NCBI GenBank assembly: GCA_018268955.1 | Contig: JAFDVO010000042.1 | Span: 1-37,549, forward strand | Source: Acidobacteriota bacterium | Lineage (GTDB): Bacteria > Acidobacteriota > Vicinamibacteria > Vicinamibacterales > CAVVIG01 | Direction of reading: 5' to 3' | DNA length: 37,549 nt | Shown here: positions 8,301 through 15,611 of the stretch, in pieces | How positions within the stretch are numbered: the first letter of the stretch is position 1 | How the letters are laid out: each line of letters opens with the position of its first letter | The notes under the pieces: model-generated | Database searches by the model: none | What the model saw: only the letters and a program-made list of their open reading frames with translations | What the model was told of the DNA's origin: nothing | Program-made: the position numbers and the translations under genes

Positions 8301-9660
8301 CCTCCGGGATCGGCGGCACCTGTACGTCGTTCCGCCGCCCGAACCGCGTCAGCGCGACCGCACCGAAGCCGACGGTCCACGCGAGGTACTCGAGCACGAA
8401 CCCGGCGATCCCGAGTGTCAGCGCCAACGGGAAGAGAAAGGCACCGCCGAGGCTGGCGAGCCGCGACAGCAGCACCGGCGCCATGATCATCAGCACGCCG
8501 ACGTTCGCGAGCAGGTACGGATTGCGGTCCGCCCATCCGAAGCGCGACGCGGCGAGCGTGCCCACATAGTGCGCGACGGCCGTGAAGCCGACGAGCGACA
8601 CCAGCGCGATGCCGAGCACCGCGAACGGCAGGAGCAGGAGCAGCGGGATGCCGATGATCGTCATCACCAGCACGACGATGGTGATGACGAGGAGCGGGAG
8701 GAAGAGGACCTGGGCGAGGACCCCGACGCCGCCGGCCTTCAGCGGCACGGAGGCAGCCACGTTCCCGACCCGCTCCATGTACTCGCGGCCGAACAGCACG
8801 ACCAGCGACACGAACAGGCAGAGGACCGCGATGCGCACGAGTGTGCCGACGAACGCGAAGGCCGACCCGAGCATCGATCGCCACCATGAGCCGACCGGAT
8901 TCCGGCTCCAGGTCCACCGGGACAGATCGAGGTTGCCGATGTTCACCTCCTGCGCCTTCCCGTGCACGACGGCGCCCGGATCGCGGGTGAGCGGCCCCCC
9001 AACCGCCGTCACATCACCGTCCACGACGGCCGCCGCGCCGAGCGTCACCGGTCCACCCACCGAGACGACATCGCCGCTCACTCGCCCGTAGACACTCACC
9101 GGTCCGCCGACCGCGACGACATCTCCTTCGACCAGTTCGCCCTCACTCACGGTCACCGAGCCGCCGATGCGCACGCGATCGCCGTTCCGCCGGTCGCGAC
9201 GTTCGCGTGGACGCGGGGGCGACGGTGGAAGCGGTGGCGGTTCTGGCGCGATCGAGGGAGCAGCGGGAGCCGGAGGCGATGACGGAGGTGGCGGAGTGCC
9301 AGGCGTGGCAGGCGTTGTCGACGTTCCCGAGGGGAGGAACAGGTCGCGGCGTGCGGCATCGGCCAGGTAGGACAACTGCAGGACCAGATCGGCATCGGCG
9401 CCGAGCTTCTGCCGAAGTTCGGCACCGGTCGCGGGCTGCCCGTCGAGCGCGATCGTACCGCCGGCGATCTCGACGGAACGCACGCCTGATGCGGCAGCCT
9501 TCGGACGAAGCGCCAGTCCATCGCGCAGCGGTAGGACCTCGAATCGTTGCTCCACCTGCCGCTTCAGCGCCTGGTCACGATCGCCCTGCGCCCACACCGC
9601 CGGTGCTCCGCAGAGTAGCGCGAGCGCCACGAGCACGCCCATCCTGGCCATACGGATCAT
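8293..9660 (-). CDS. Exported bactofilin-like (polymer-forming) membrane protein
   Basis: 455 residues. A signal peptide (about 1-24, ending AVWAQ) is followed by a small mixed domain (25-110) and a proline-rich linker (about 115-150). A short beta-helix-like section (about 163-240) holds three repeats of GDVxxVGGPV (near 179, 196 and 215) resembling polymer-forming bactofilin repeats. The C-terminal part has several hydrophobic segments (about 265-292, 312-362, 384-402, 405-437). The repeats probably lie outside the cytoplasmic membrane, anchored by the membrane part; that orientation is inferred from the signal peptide. ATG at 9660 overlaps the stop of the upstream small membrane protein (ATGA), so the two are co-translated and perhaps act together. 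The TAG stop lies inside a heptad repeat. I cannot name a function; a cell-envelope structural or sensing role is a guess. Confidence 0.8.
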   Translation of the reverse strand: MIRMARMGVLVALALLCGAPAVWAQGDRDQALKRQVEQRFEVLPLRDGLALRPKAAASGVRSVEIAGGTIALDGQPATGAELRQKLGADADLVLQLSYLADAARRDLFLPSGTSTTPATPGTPPPPSSPPAPAAPSIAPEPPPLPPSPPRPRERRDRRNGDRVRIGGSVTVSEGELVEGDVVAVGGPVSVYGRVSGDVVSVGGPVTLGAAAVVDGDVTAVGGPLTRDPGAVVHGKAQEVNIGNLDLSRWTWSRNPVGSWWRSMLGSAFAFVGTLVRIAVLCLFVSLVVLFGREYMERVGNVAASVPLKAGGVGVLAQVLFLPLLVITIVVLVMTIIGIPLLLLLPFAVLGIALVSLVGFTAVAHYVGTLAASRFGWADRNPYLLANVGVLMIMAPVLLSRLASLGGAFLFPLALTLGIAGFVLEYLAWTVGFGAVALTRFGRRNDVQVPPIPEGS

Positions 9661-10010
9661 CGCGAAGACTCCTCATCAGAACCGAGCAACCGCTGGAACC
9701 AGTAGAACGCCAGCGCCCCGATCACGGACAGGCCGAGCAGGATGCCGGACGCTTCGCGCGTCGCGAGCGCCTCGCCCGTGACACGACCGATGGTCAGCAG
9801 GATGCTCCACGGGTCGGCCCCCGAGCTCAGTGCGGCCGCGACCCACACGCACGCGTTCACCGTCAGCGTCAGCACGCGGACGAACGCACGCGTCGCGAGC
9901 GGCAGCAGCAGGTAGAGCGCGCCGACACTCGAGATCACCGTGATCAGTCCGGCGCCCGCCAGTCGCGCCGCGCGGGTTCCGGAACCCGCCGACGGCCGTT
10001 GCCAGCCCAT
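9657..10010 (-). CDS. Small membrane protein of unknown function
   Basis: 117 residues with a basic N-terminus, a hydrophobic segment around residues 17-41 (GAGLITVISSVGALYLLLPL), a second around 46-61, and a third near 89-105 (GILLGLSVIGALAFYWF), ending in an acidic tail GSDEESSR. No family was recognised. The stop overlaps the start of the bactofilin-like protein by four bases (ATGA), so the pair forms an operon and may form a membrane complex. No Shine-Dalgarno sequence is visible upstream of the ATG at 10010. A TAAAAC hexamer sits seven bases before it on the minus strand, which would fit a leaderless transcript, though no -35 element is evident. The overlap makes it a likely real gene; its function is unknown. 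Confidence 0.7.
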   Translation of the reverse strand: MGWQRPSAGSGTRAARLAGAGLITVISSVGALYLLLPLATRAFVRVLTLTVNACVWVAAALSSGADPWSILLTIGRVTGEALATREASGILLGLSVIGALAFYWFQRLLGSDEESSR

Positions 10011-10050
10011 CTAGCTAGTTTTACGCGAATTCGGATGGCAGTGTTCCAGC

Positions 10051-10203
10051 GGGACCGGAACTGGGGACTCGGGGCTCGGAATTCGGAACTCGGGACTCGG
10101 GACTGGGGACTCGCAGGCTCGGGGCTCGGAACTCGAGGCTCGGCTCTCGGCGCTCGGCGCTGGGCGCTCGGCGCTCGACGGTCGGCGCTGGGGTTCGGAA
10201 CCG
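10051..10203. repeat. Degenerate heptad repeat (CGGGACT/CGGAACT/CGGCGCT)
   Basis: About 150 bases built from a 7-base step of CGGGACT, CGGGGCT, CGGAACT and CGGCGCT variants. It starts about 40 bases upstream of the small membrane protein gene and occupies the first half of the 375-base gap between it and the DUF4097-type gene. No gene is supported here; the open frames crossing it are translations of the repeat. Confidence 0.85.
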
Positions 10204-10270
10204 AAACCTGGCAGACGCTCCCGAGCAGCCAAGCGCGCCCGTCGGCTCACGCACGCGTTCTGAGGTGCCT

Positions 10271-10395
10271 GCGTTGTGGCGTTATCGCGTTATCGCGTTA
10301 CTGCGTTTTCGCGTTCTTGCGTTCTTGCGTTCTTGCGTTCTTGCGTTCTTGCATTGTTGCGTTCTTGCGTTACTGCGCTATCCCGCTATTGCGCT
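10271..10395. repeat. Octad repeat (GCGTTCTT / GCGTTATC) at the 3' end of the DUF4097-type gene
   Basis: About 125 bases with a largely 8-base step. GCGTTCTT is repeated almost perfectly around 10311-10350, flanked by variants such as GCGTTATC, GCGTTACT, GCATTGTT and CCGCTATT. The array runs into the TAG stop codon (10388-10386, minus strand). Its reverse complement (GCAAGAAC) resembles the units at 26586-26720 and 37479-37535. Confidence 0.88.
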
Positions 10396-11222
10396 GTGCC
10401 GGGAGCGGTTGACGCCGAGAGCCTGACGCTGCCGTTGACCGTCGTGAGCTGGATGGGGGTGCCGCCCTGGTTGAGGCGGCCACGTACGCGGCGGTTGGTC
10501 TGTTCGCCGCTGCGCTCGAGCGGCAGGTTCTGGATGTCGATCGAGCCGTTCGTCACGCTGGCGTCGACGTTGGCGTTCGCATCCTGGGGAAGGGCCAGGA
10601 CGATCACGCCGTTCGTGGTGCGCAACTCGACGGGAGCCGTCGTCACGCGCGCGAGGTCCACGTTGACGTTCCCGTTGGTGCCACGCACCTCGACGCCGCC
10701 CGTCAGGCGCTTGCCGCTGAACGCACCGTTCGTGGTCGACGCGACGATGTTCCCCTCGACTCCGCTCACGGTGATCCGGCCGTTCGACGTGTGGAGACGC
10801 ACCTTCAGGCCAGCAGGCACACGCACGTGAAAGTTCACCTCAGTCTCGACGCCGACGATGACCCCGCCAAGTCCGTCTTCGCGGAGCACCACGCGATCCG
10901 GGCTCACGTCCTCGTTGATGCGGATGCGCGACGCAATCTCGGCGGCCGCTGCATCTGTCGAGGCGTGGCCGACGCGCTCGGCGTCGACGTCGATTTCCGG
11001 GCCGCTGCTCGCCTCCACCTCGATGGTGCCGTTCCCGCCGACGATCTGGAACTCGCCTCCAGGGGCGACGGTGTAGCGGCGCGTCCACTGATCGGACGCA
11101 CGGCCCTCGAGCCGGCCCCGGGCCACGCAGCCGCCGGTCGCGATCGCGCTCGCCGCGATGATGATGCAGAAGGTCTGAAGGGGACGGAGCGAGGAGCGGA
11201 GGAGCGCCATGGCAGCCATCAT
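10386..11222 (-). CDS. DUF4097-family beta-strand repeat lipoprotein
   Basis: About 278 residues. The N-terminus is a lipoprotein-like signal ending TGGC (ATGG before the Cys is close to a lipobox), followed by a beta-rich repetitive domain of the DUF4097 (putative adhesin) type. Repeats of the form TxNGxI/V recur along the protein, for example GGNGTIEVEASSG, HTSNGRITVSG, STTNGAFSG, GTNGNVNVD, TTNGVIVL, VTNGSIDI and TVNGSVRL. This repeat spacing suggests a beta-solenoid on the outside of the membrane. The frame extends to GTG at 11237; ATG at 11222, 11219 or 11210 are all possible, and I chose 11222 because GGAGGGG lies 14 bases upstream. It begins 38 bases after the smc stop on the same strand, so read-through from smc is possible. 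The stop codon lies in an octad repeat. Function is unknown. Confidence 0.82.
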   Translation of the reverse strand: MMAAMALLRSSLRPLQTFCIIIAASAIATGGCVARGRLEGRASDQWTRRYTVAPGGEFQIVGGNGTIEVEASSGPEIDVDAERVGHASTDAAAAEIASRIRINEDVSPDRVVLREDGLGGVIVGVETEVNFHVRVPAGLKVRLHTSNGRITVSGVEGNIVASTTNGAFSGKRLTGGVEVRGTNGNVNVDLARVTTAPVELRTTNGVIVLALPQDANANVDASVTNGSIDIQNLPLERSGEQTNRRVRGRLNQGGTPIQLTTVNGSVRLSASTAPGTAQ

Positions 11223-11259
11223 AGGCCAGCCACGCACCCCTCCGCCCGGGGAAGGTCGT

Positions 11260-14200
11260 TCAGTTCATCTGCACGGAAATCAGCTTCGACACGCCCGGCT
11301 CCTCCATCGTCACCCCGTAGAGGCGGTCGGCGATCTCCATCGTCTTGCGATGGTGCGTGATGAGGATGAACTGCGTGTGGTGCTGCATGCTGCGCAGCAT
11401 CTCGACGAACCGCCCGATGTTGGCATCGTCCAGCGGCGCGTCGATTTCGTCCAGCAGGCAGAACGGGCTCGGCTTGTACTTGAAGAGGCCGAACATCAGC
11501 GAGATGGCGGTCAGGGCCTTCTCGCCGCCCGAGAGCAGTTGCACGCTCTGGAGACGCTTGCCCGGCGGCTGCGCCACGATCTCGATGCCGCTCTCCAGTG
11601 GATCGTTCTCGTCGAGCAGCGTGAGGCCCGCGCGACCACCGCCGAACAGCGTCGTGAAGACCTCCTGGAAGTTCCTGTTGATCTGGCCGAACGCCTCCAC
11701 GAACCGCGTGCGGGTGGTATCGTCGATCCGCTTGATCGCTTCGCTGGTCTGCGCGATCGACTCCACAAGGTCCGTCCGCTGCGTCGAGAGGAAGGCATAG
11801 CGGCTCTCGAGCTCGTCGTACTGCTCGATTGCCATCATGTTCACCGGCCCGAGGCGCTCGATCTTGTTGCGGAGGGTCGAGATCGCATCTTCCGCGCTGA
11901 GCGTGCGCTGGCTTGCTGCGGCGACCGCGGCTTCAGCGGCCTCGACGGCGGCCTGCGTGCCCGGCTGTGACTCGAGGGGAGCGACGGGCATCCCTTCTTC
12001 GTCGGTCGCCTCGTCGGATTCGTCCGCAAGGATGGCGCGGGCATCCGGAACGGCGTTCCCGGCGCGTTCCAGTTCCTCGACTTCGGCCATGACCTCGTCG
12101 AGCGTCGCCTGCACCGCCTCGATGCACGTGGTCGCGAGGTGCGAGAGGTCGCTTTCCGCCGATGCACGAGCGAGGTCGTGCTCGGAGACGGTCGACCGGA
12201 TCGACTCGTACTCGCTGCGGGCCGCGCGGATGGCGGCCTCGAACTGGTCGGCGCTGATGCGAAGCGTGGAGACGGTGTCGTCGGCCGCGGCAACTGCGGC
12301 GCGCAGTTCCTCGAGGCGACGGATGTCCCCGGTCAGCTGGTCTTCGCCACGCGCCACCGACTCGCGAAGGTCGGCGACGCGCTCATTGGTCGACTCGAGT
12401 TCCGCTGCGAGCGCACCCGCCCGCGATTCGAGTTCGCGGCTCGCCTCTTCGAGCCGACGAACTTCGGCCGCAAGGCCCGACGCCCGTTCAACCAGGCCGG
12501 CGTGGTTCGCGCGCGCTTCCGCAGCCCGGCGGCTCAGCTCCTGGACACGTTCACGCGCCTCGAACAGCCGACGCTGAGACTCGTTCAGCAGCTCCTCGCC
12601 CATGCGCTGCTCGGCTTCGAGCGCCACGATCGACGCCCGCGCCTCCTCCTGCCGACGCTCGAGCGCCGCACGCTCGTCCTCGGCCTGGCGCCGTTCGCGC
12701 GCGAGCTGATCCCCACGCAGCGTGACCTTCGTCGCGTCCTCGGAGGCGCGCTGCAGCTGCGCCTCGAGCGCGACGATCTGCTTCTCCTGCCGATGCTGCT
12801 CGGCATTGAGCGCGGCGATCGCCTGCGTGGCCTCGGTCATCACGCGTTCGAGGTCGGCGGTCTCCTCGGCCAGGCGCGCGAGAGCGTCGCGTTCGCCCTC
12901 GATGCGGGCACGCAGATCCTTGATGTCGCGCTTGGTCTCGAGAATGCCCCGGGCCTCCTTCGGATGGCCACCCGCAACGAGGTGCGGGCCGCGGAACACT
13001 TCCCCTTCCGCCGTGACGATCGGGACCGGCGCAGTCGCAGCCAGGTTTTCAGCGCGCTCGTATGAGTCGGTCAGCCATGCGTCACCGATCGTGCGGCGCA
13101 GCACGGTCTCGTACGGGCCGTTCACCTTGAGCACGGACGAGAGGGCGACGAATCCCGGAGGCGGCGTGACAGGCTGCACGTCGGACGACACACTGTCATC
13201 GCCTTCGATCACCACGAAGCCGCAGCGGCCCGCCGAGGCCTCACGAATCAGTTCGAAGCCGGCAAACGCGTGGTCCTGCTGCTCGACGACGATGTGCTGG
13301 AGGATGTCGCCGAGGAAGGCCTCGACGGCACGCTCACGCCCGACCTCGACTTCCAGGTAGTCCGCGACGGCGCCCTTCTGGTTGACCTTGCCGTTGGCCT
13401 GCGCCAGCAGCGTCCGTGCGGCGTCGCCGTACTCCGCGCGTCGGGCTTCGAGTTCTTCGAGCGACTTGAGGCGGGCGTTCAGGCCGGCCAGTTCGTGTTC
13501 GCGGGTCCGCACCGAACGGGCGCGCCACTCGTGCTCGATCCGCGCGCTCGCGAGTTCCGATTCGCGTGCCGCGCGTGCCGCCTTCGTCGCATCGAGCGAT
13601 TCGTGGGCTCGACGCAGGCCATCGGCGGCGGAGGTCCGGTCCGAGTCGAGTCGATCGAATTCCAGCCGCACGTCCTCGGTCTCGACCTGCAGCTTGGCCA
13701 GCGTTTCGAGGACACGATCGTGCTGGGCGGCCGCGCTGTCGAGCGAATGGCGCAGCGCCGTCGCGCTGTTCACCGCCGAGAACACCTCCTTGCGTGCCGA
13801 CTCGACGGCGGCCTCGAGCCCTTCGATCTCGCGGTGGCCGACGTCGTACGCCTGCGACTCGGAGGTCAGTGCCTGGGCGGCTCGGTCACGGTCCTCGACC
13901 GCCATGAGTGCGGCGGTCTTGCGCTCCTCGAGTTCCAGGCGCGCGGGCTCCCGACGGGCGGCGAGCACGTCGATCTCCTGTGCGATCGCGCGCGCCCTGG
14001 CGGCCAGTGAGTCGGCCTGGCCTCCGTCGAACGTGATCTGCTGCTGGAGGCGATTGATGTCGAGTTCCGCGGCGTGCGCGGTCTCTCGAGCGGCAGTGGC
14101 GCGCGACTCGGCTTCGGCAAGCTCGATGCGCGACCGGCCGAAGTCAGACTCGATCTCGGACACCCGGGCGCCCGCAGCGGCCTCGCGCTCCCGCGCATCG

Positions 14201-15132
14201 GCCAGGCGAGCCCGTGCCGATTCGATCTGCTCGGCGAGTTGCCGGTACTTCCGCGCGAAAAGCACCTTCTCCCAGCGCCGGAGCTCGTCGCGCAGCTTCT
14301 TGTAACGACGGGCCTTCCCCGCCTGCCGCTTGAGCGTGCCGCGCTGCTTCTCCACCTCGAAGACGATGTCGTCGATGCGGGTGAGGTTCTGCTGCGCGGC
14401 ATCGAGCTTCAGCTCGGCGGCGCGGCGTCGCGCCTTGTACTTGGTGACGCCCGCGGCCTCCTCGATCAGCTGGCGCCGATCGGTCGGGCGGGTGCTCAGG
14501 ATCATCCCGATCTTGCCCTGCTCGATGATGGCGTAGGCCTTCGCGCCGAGCCCCGTGTCCATCAGCAGGTCGTGGATGTCGCGGAGCCGGCACGAGTGGC
14601 CGTCGATGAGGTACTCGCTCTCTCCCGAGCGATACAGCCGCCGGGTGACCTCGACCTCGCGCGCAACCGTCTGAATCAGCTCTTCGGCTTCCTCCGGGGC
14701 GAAGACGATCCGCTGCTCTGCTGTCGTCGATTCCTCTGGCGGAGCGTCGAGCACCGCAACGCCGCCCTCAGCCTCGAGCGTGGCGACACCGCCGCCGTGC
14801 TCCAGATGCGCGTGTCCGCCGCCGTGCGGACGCGGAGCCGGGTTGAACGCGGGGCCGGACACCGACTTCACCACGCCGCTGAACCGCAGCTTCACTTCGG
14901 CGGTCGCGTTCGGCTTGCGGGCATCACTCCCGTTGAAGATGACGTCTTCCATCTTCTCGCCGCGCAGGCTCTTGGCGCTCTGTTCGCCCATCACCCACGT
15001 GATGGCATCGGCCACGTTGCTCTTTCCGCAGCCGTTGGGGCCGACGATGGCCGTCACGCCCTTGTCGAAGGCAAGCTCCGACCGGTCGGAGAACGACTTG
15101 AAACCGTGAATTTCGAGCTTTTCGAGACGCAT
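11260..15132 (-). CDS. smc: Chromosome segregation ATPase SMC
   Basis: 1290 residues; the bacterial condensin core that with ScpA/ScpB loops and segregates DNA. The N-terminal head begins MRLEKLEIHGFKSF, with Walker A GPNGCGKSN at 31-39 (K37). The C-terminal head has signature LSGGEK at 1200-1205 and Walker B LLDEID with D1228-E1229. Two long charged coiled-coil arms (about 240-570 and 735-1120) surround a hinge near 585-730 (KGAVADYLEVEV, then GPHLVAGG). ATG at 15132 matches the family start; the frame is open 50 codons further without similarity. Oddities: an extra Gly/His-rich insertion in the N-terminal head at about residues 87-155 (HGGGHAHLEHGGG near 103-115), and an acidic, proline-containing break in the second arm near 1020-1060. 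A candidate promoter lies at 15388-15416, giving a leader of about 250 bases. Confidence 0.96.
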   Translation of the reverse strand: MRLEKLEIHGFKSFSDRSELAFDKGVTAIVGPNGCGKSNVADAITWVMGEQSAKSLRGEKMEDVIFNGSDARKPNATAEVKLRFSGVVKSVSGPAFNPAPRPHGGGHAHLEHGGGVATLEAEGGVAVLDAPPEESTTAEQRIVFAPEEAEELIQTVAREVEVTRRLYRSGESEYLIDGHSCRLRDIHDLLMDTGLGAKAYAIIEQGKIGMILSTRPTDRRQLIEEAAGVTKYKARRRAAELKLDAAQQNLTRIDDIVFEVEKQRGTLKRQAGKARRYKKLRDELRRWEKVLFARKYRQLAEQIESARARLADAREREAAAGARVSEIESDFGRSRIELAEAESRATAARETAHAAELDINRLQQQITFDGGQADSLAARARAIAQEIDVLAARREPARLELEERKTAALMAVEDRDRAAQALTSESQAYDVGHREIEGLEAAVESARKEVFSAVNSATALRHSLDSAAAQHDRVLETLAKLQVETEDVRLEFDRLDSDRTSAADGLRRAHESLDATKAARAARESELASARIEHEWRARSVRTREHELAGLNARLKSLEELEARRAEYGDAARTLLAQANGKVNQKGAVADYLEVEVGRERAVEAFLGDILQHIVVEQQDHAFAGFELIREASAGRCGFVVIEGDDSVSSDVQPVTPPPGFVALSSVLKVNGPYETVLRRTIGDAWLTDSYERAENLAATAPVPIVTAEGEVFRGPHLVAGGHPKEARGILETKRDIKDLRARIEGERDALARLAEETADLERVMTEATQAIAALNAEQHRQEKQIVALEAQLQRASEDATKVTLRGDQLARERRQAEDERAALERRQEEARASIVALEAEQRMGEELLNESQRRLFEARERVQELSRRAAEARANHAGLVERASGLAAEVRRLEEASRELESRAGALAAELESTNERVADLRESVARGEDQLTGDIRRLEELRAAVAAADDTVSTLRISADQFEAAIRAARSEYESIRSTVSEHDLARASAESDLSHLATTCIEAVQATLDEVMAEVEELERAGNAVPDARAILADESDEATDEEGMPVAPLESQPGTQAAVEAAEAAVAAASQRTLSAEDAISTLRNKIERLGPVNMMAIEQYDELESRYAFLSTQRTDLVESIAQTSEAIKRIDDTTRTRFVEAFGQINRNFQEVFTTLFGGGRAGLTLLDENDPLESGIEIVAQPPGKRLQSVQLLSGGEKALTAISLMFGLFKYKPSPFCLLDEIDAPLDDANIGRFVEMLRSMQHHTQFILITHHRKTMEIADRLYGVTMEEPGVSKLISVQMN

Positions 15133-15183
15133 GCCACACACCACCGCGGCGCCACAGGGGCGCACACGTCGAGTCAGAGGATC

Positions 15184-15201
15184 GTCCGACAGCGGTCGGA
15201 C
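15184..15201. other. Small inverted repeat in the smc leader
   Basis: GTCCGAC at 15184-15190 and GTCGGAC at 15195-15201 form a perfect 7-bp stem with an AGCG loop, about 50 bases upstream of the smc ATG in the transcribed leader. It has no following T-run in either direction. It could be an RNA hairpin that affects smc translation, or chance in GC-rich DNA. Apart from this hairpin, the promoter candidate and the repeats, the 15133-15611 gap shows no gene. Confidence 0.4.
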
Positions 15202-15387
15202 ACGACCGACAGCCCTTCGACCGTTCGAGGCACGCCTCGACCACGACAAAGGGCGCAGAAGCCCGGAGGACCCGGACCACAAAGGCCACGGATTCTGGCT
15301 GGTTACAGAACGGCGCAGACCGGATGCAATGGCCCTTTCCCCAACCCACTCCAGGCTGCTGGGGGCCCCGGGGCCAAAACGGTGGTC

Positions 15388-15416
15388 AGTGTAACAAGGG
15401 CTAGATAGAGGGGCAA
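15388..15416 (-). promoter_or_regulatory. Candidate sigma-70-type promoter of smc
   Basis: On the minus strand TTGCCC (15416-15411), 17 bases, then TACACT (15393-15388). Spacing is ideal and both hexamers are four matches to consensus. Transcription would start near 15381 and leave an untranslated leader of about 250 bases before smc. Confidence 0.5.
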
Positions 15417-15424
15417 GAGCAAAC

Positions 15425-15450
15425 TACGACCACAATTCATTGTGGTCGTA
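15425..15450 (-). terminator. Perfect 11-bp hairpin between ctp and smc (terminator or operator)
   Basis: TACGACCACAA (15425-15435) and its exact reverse complement (15440-15450) are separated by TTCA. On the minus strand the stem is followed by GTTTGCTCTT, a weak T-rich tract, so it could end the ctp transcript. It also sits nine bases upstream of the candidate smc -35 box and is a good palindrome, so a repressor operator is an equal possibility. Confidence 0.5.
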
Positions 15451-15477
15451 CGCCCAATCGGTCAGCTTCGCCGACCA

Positions 15478-15610
15478 GAACTTAGAACTTAGAAGTCAGA
15501 ATTCAGAGGTCAGAAGTGAGACACCTCGGATTCGCGAATGCCCGGTGTCGGTTCCGAATTCTGAATTCTGAATTCTGAGTTCTAACTTCTAACGTCTAAC
15601 GTCTGACGTC
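15478..15610. repeat. Two-armed heptad repeat with inverted arms 3' of ctp
   Basis: The left arm (15478-15519) is AGAACTT/AGAAGTC/AGAATTC/AGAGGTC units. The right arm (15554-15610) is GAATTCT repeated three times, then GAGTTCT, AACTTCT, AACGTCT and GACGTCC-type units. The reverse complement of the right arm closely resembles the left arm, so a long imperfect hairpin could form around the roughly 34-base spacer. The right arm ends two bases from the ctp stop codon. Confidence 0.85.
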
Positions 15611-15611
15611 C

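Noticed and set aside
10011..10385. Protein gene in the repeat-filled gap
   Set aside because: Open frames here translate the tandem repeats into low-complexity peptides without start signals or conserved features.
8203..10395. CRISPR array
   Set aside because: The units are only 7-8 bases, contiguous and degenerate; there are no spacers and no cas genes.
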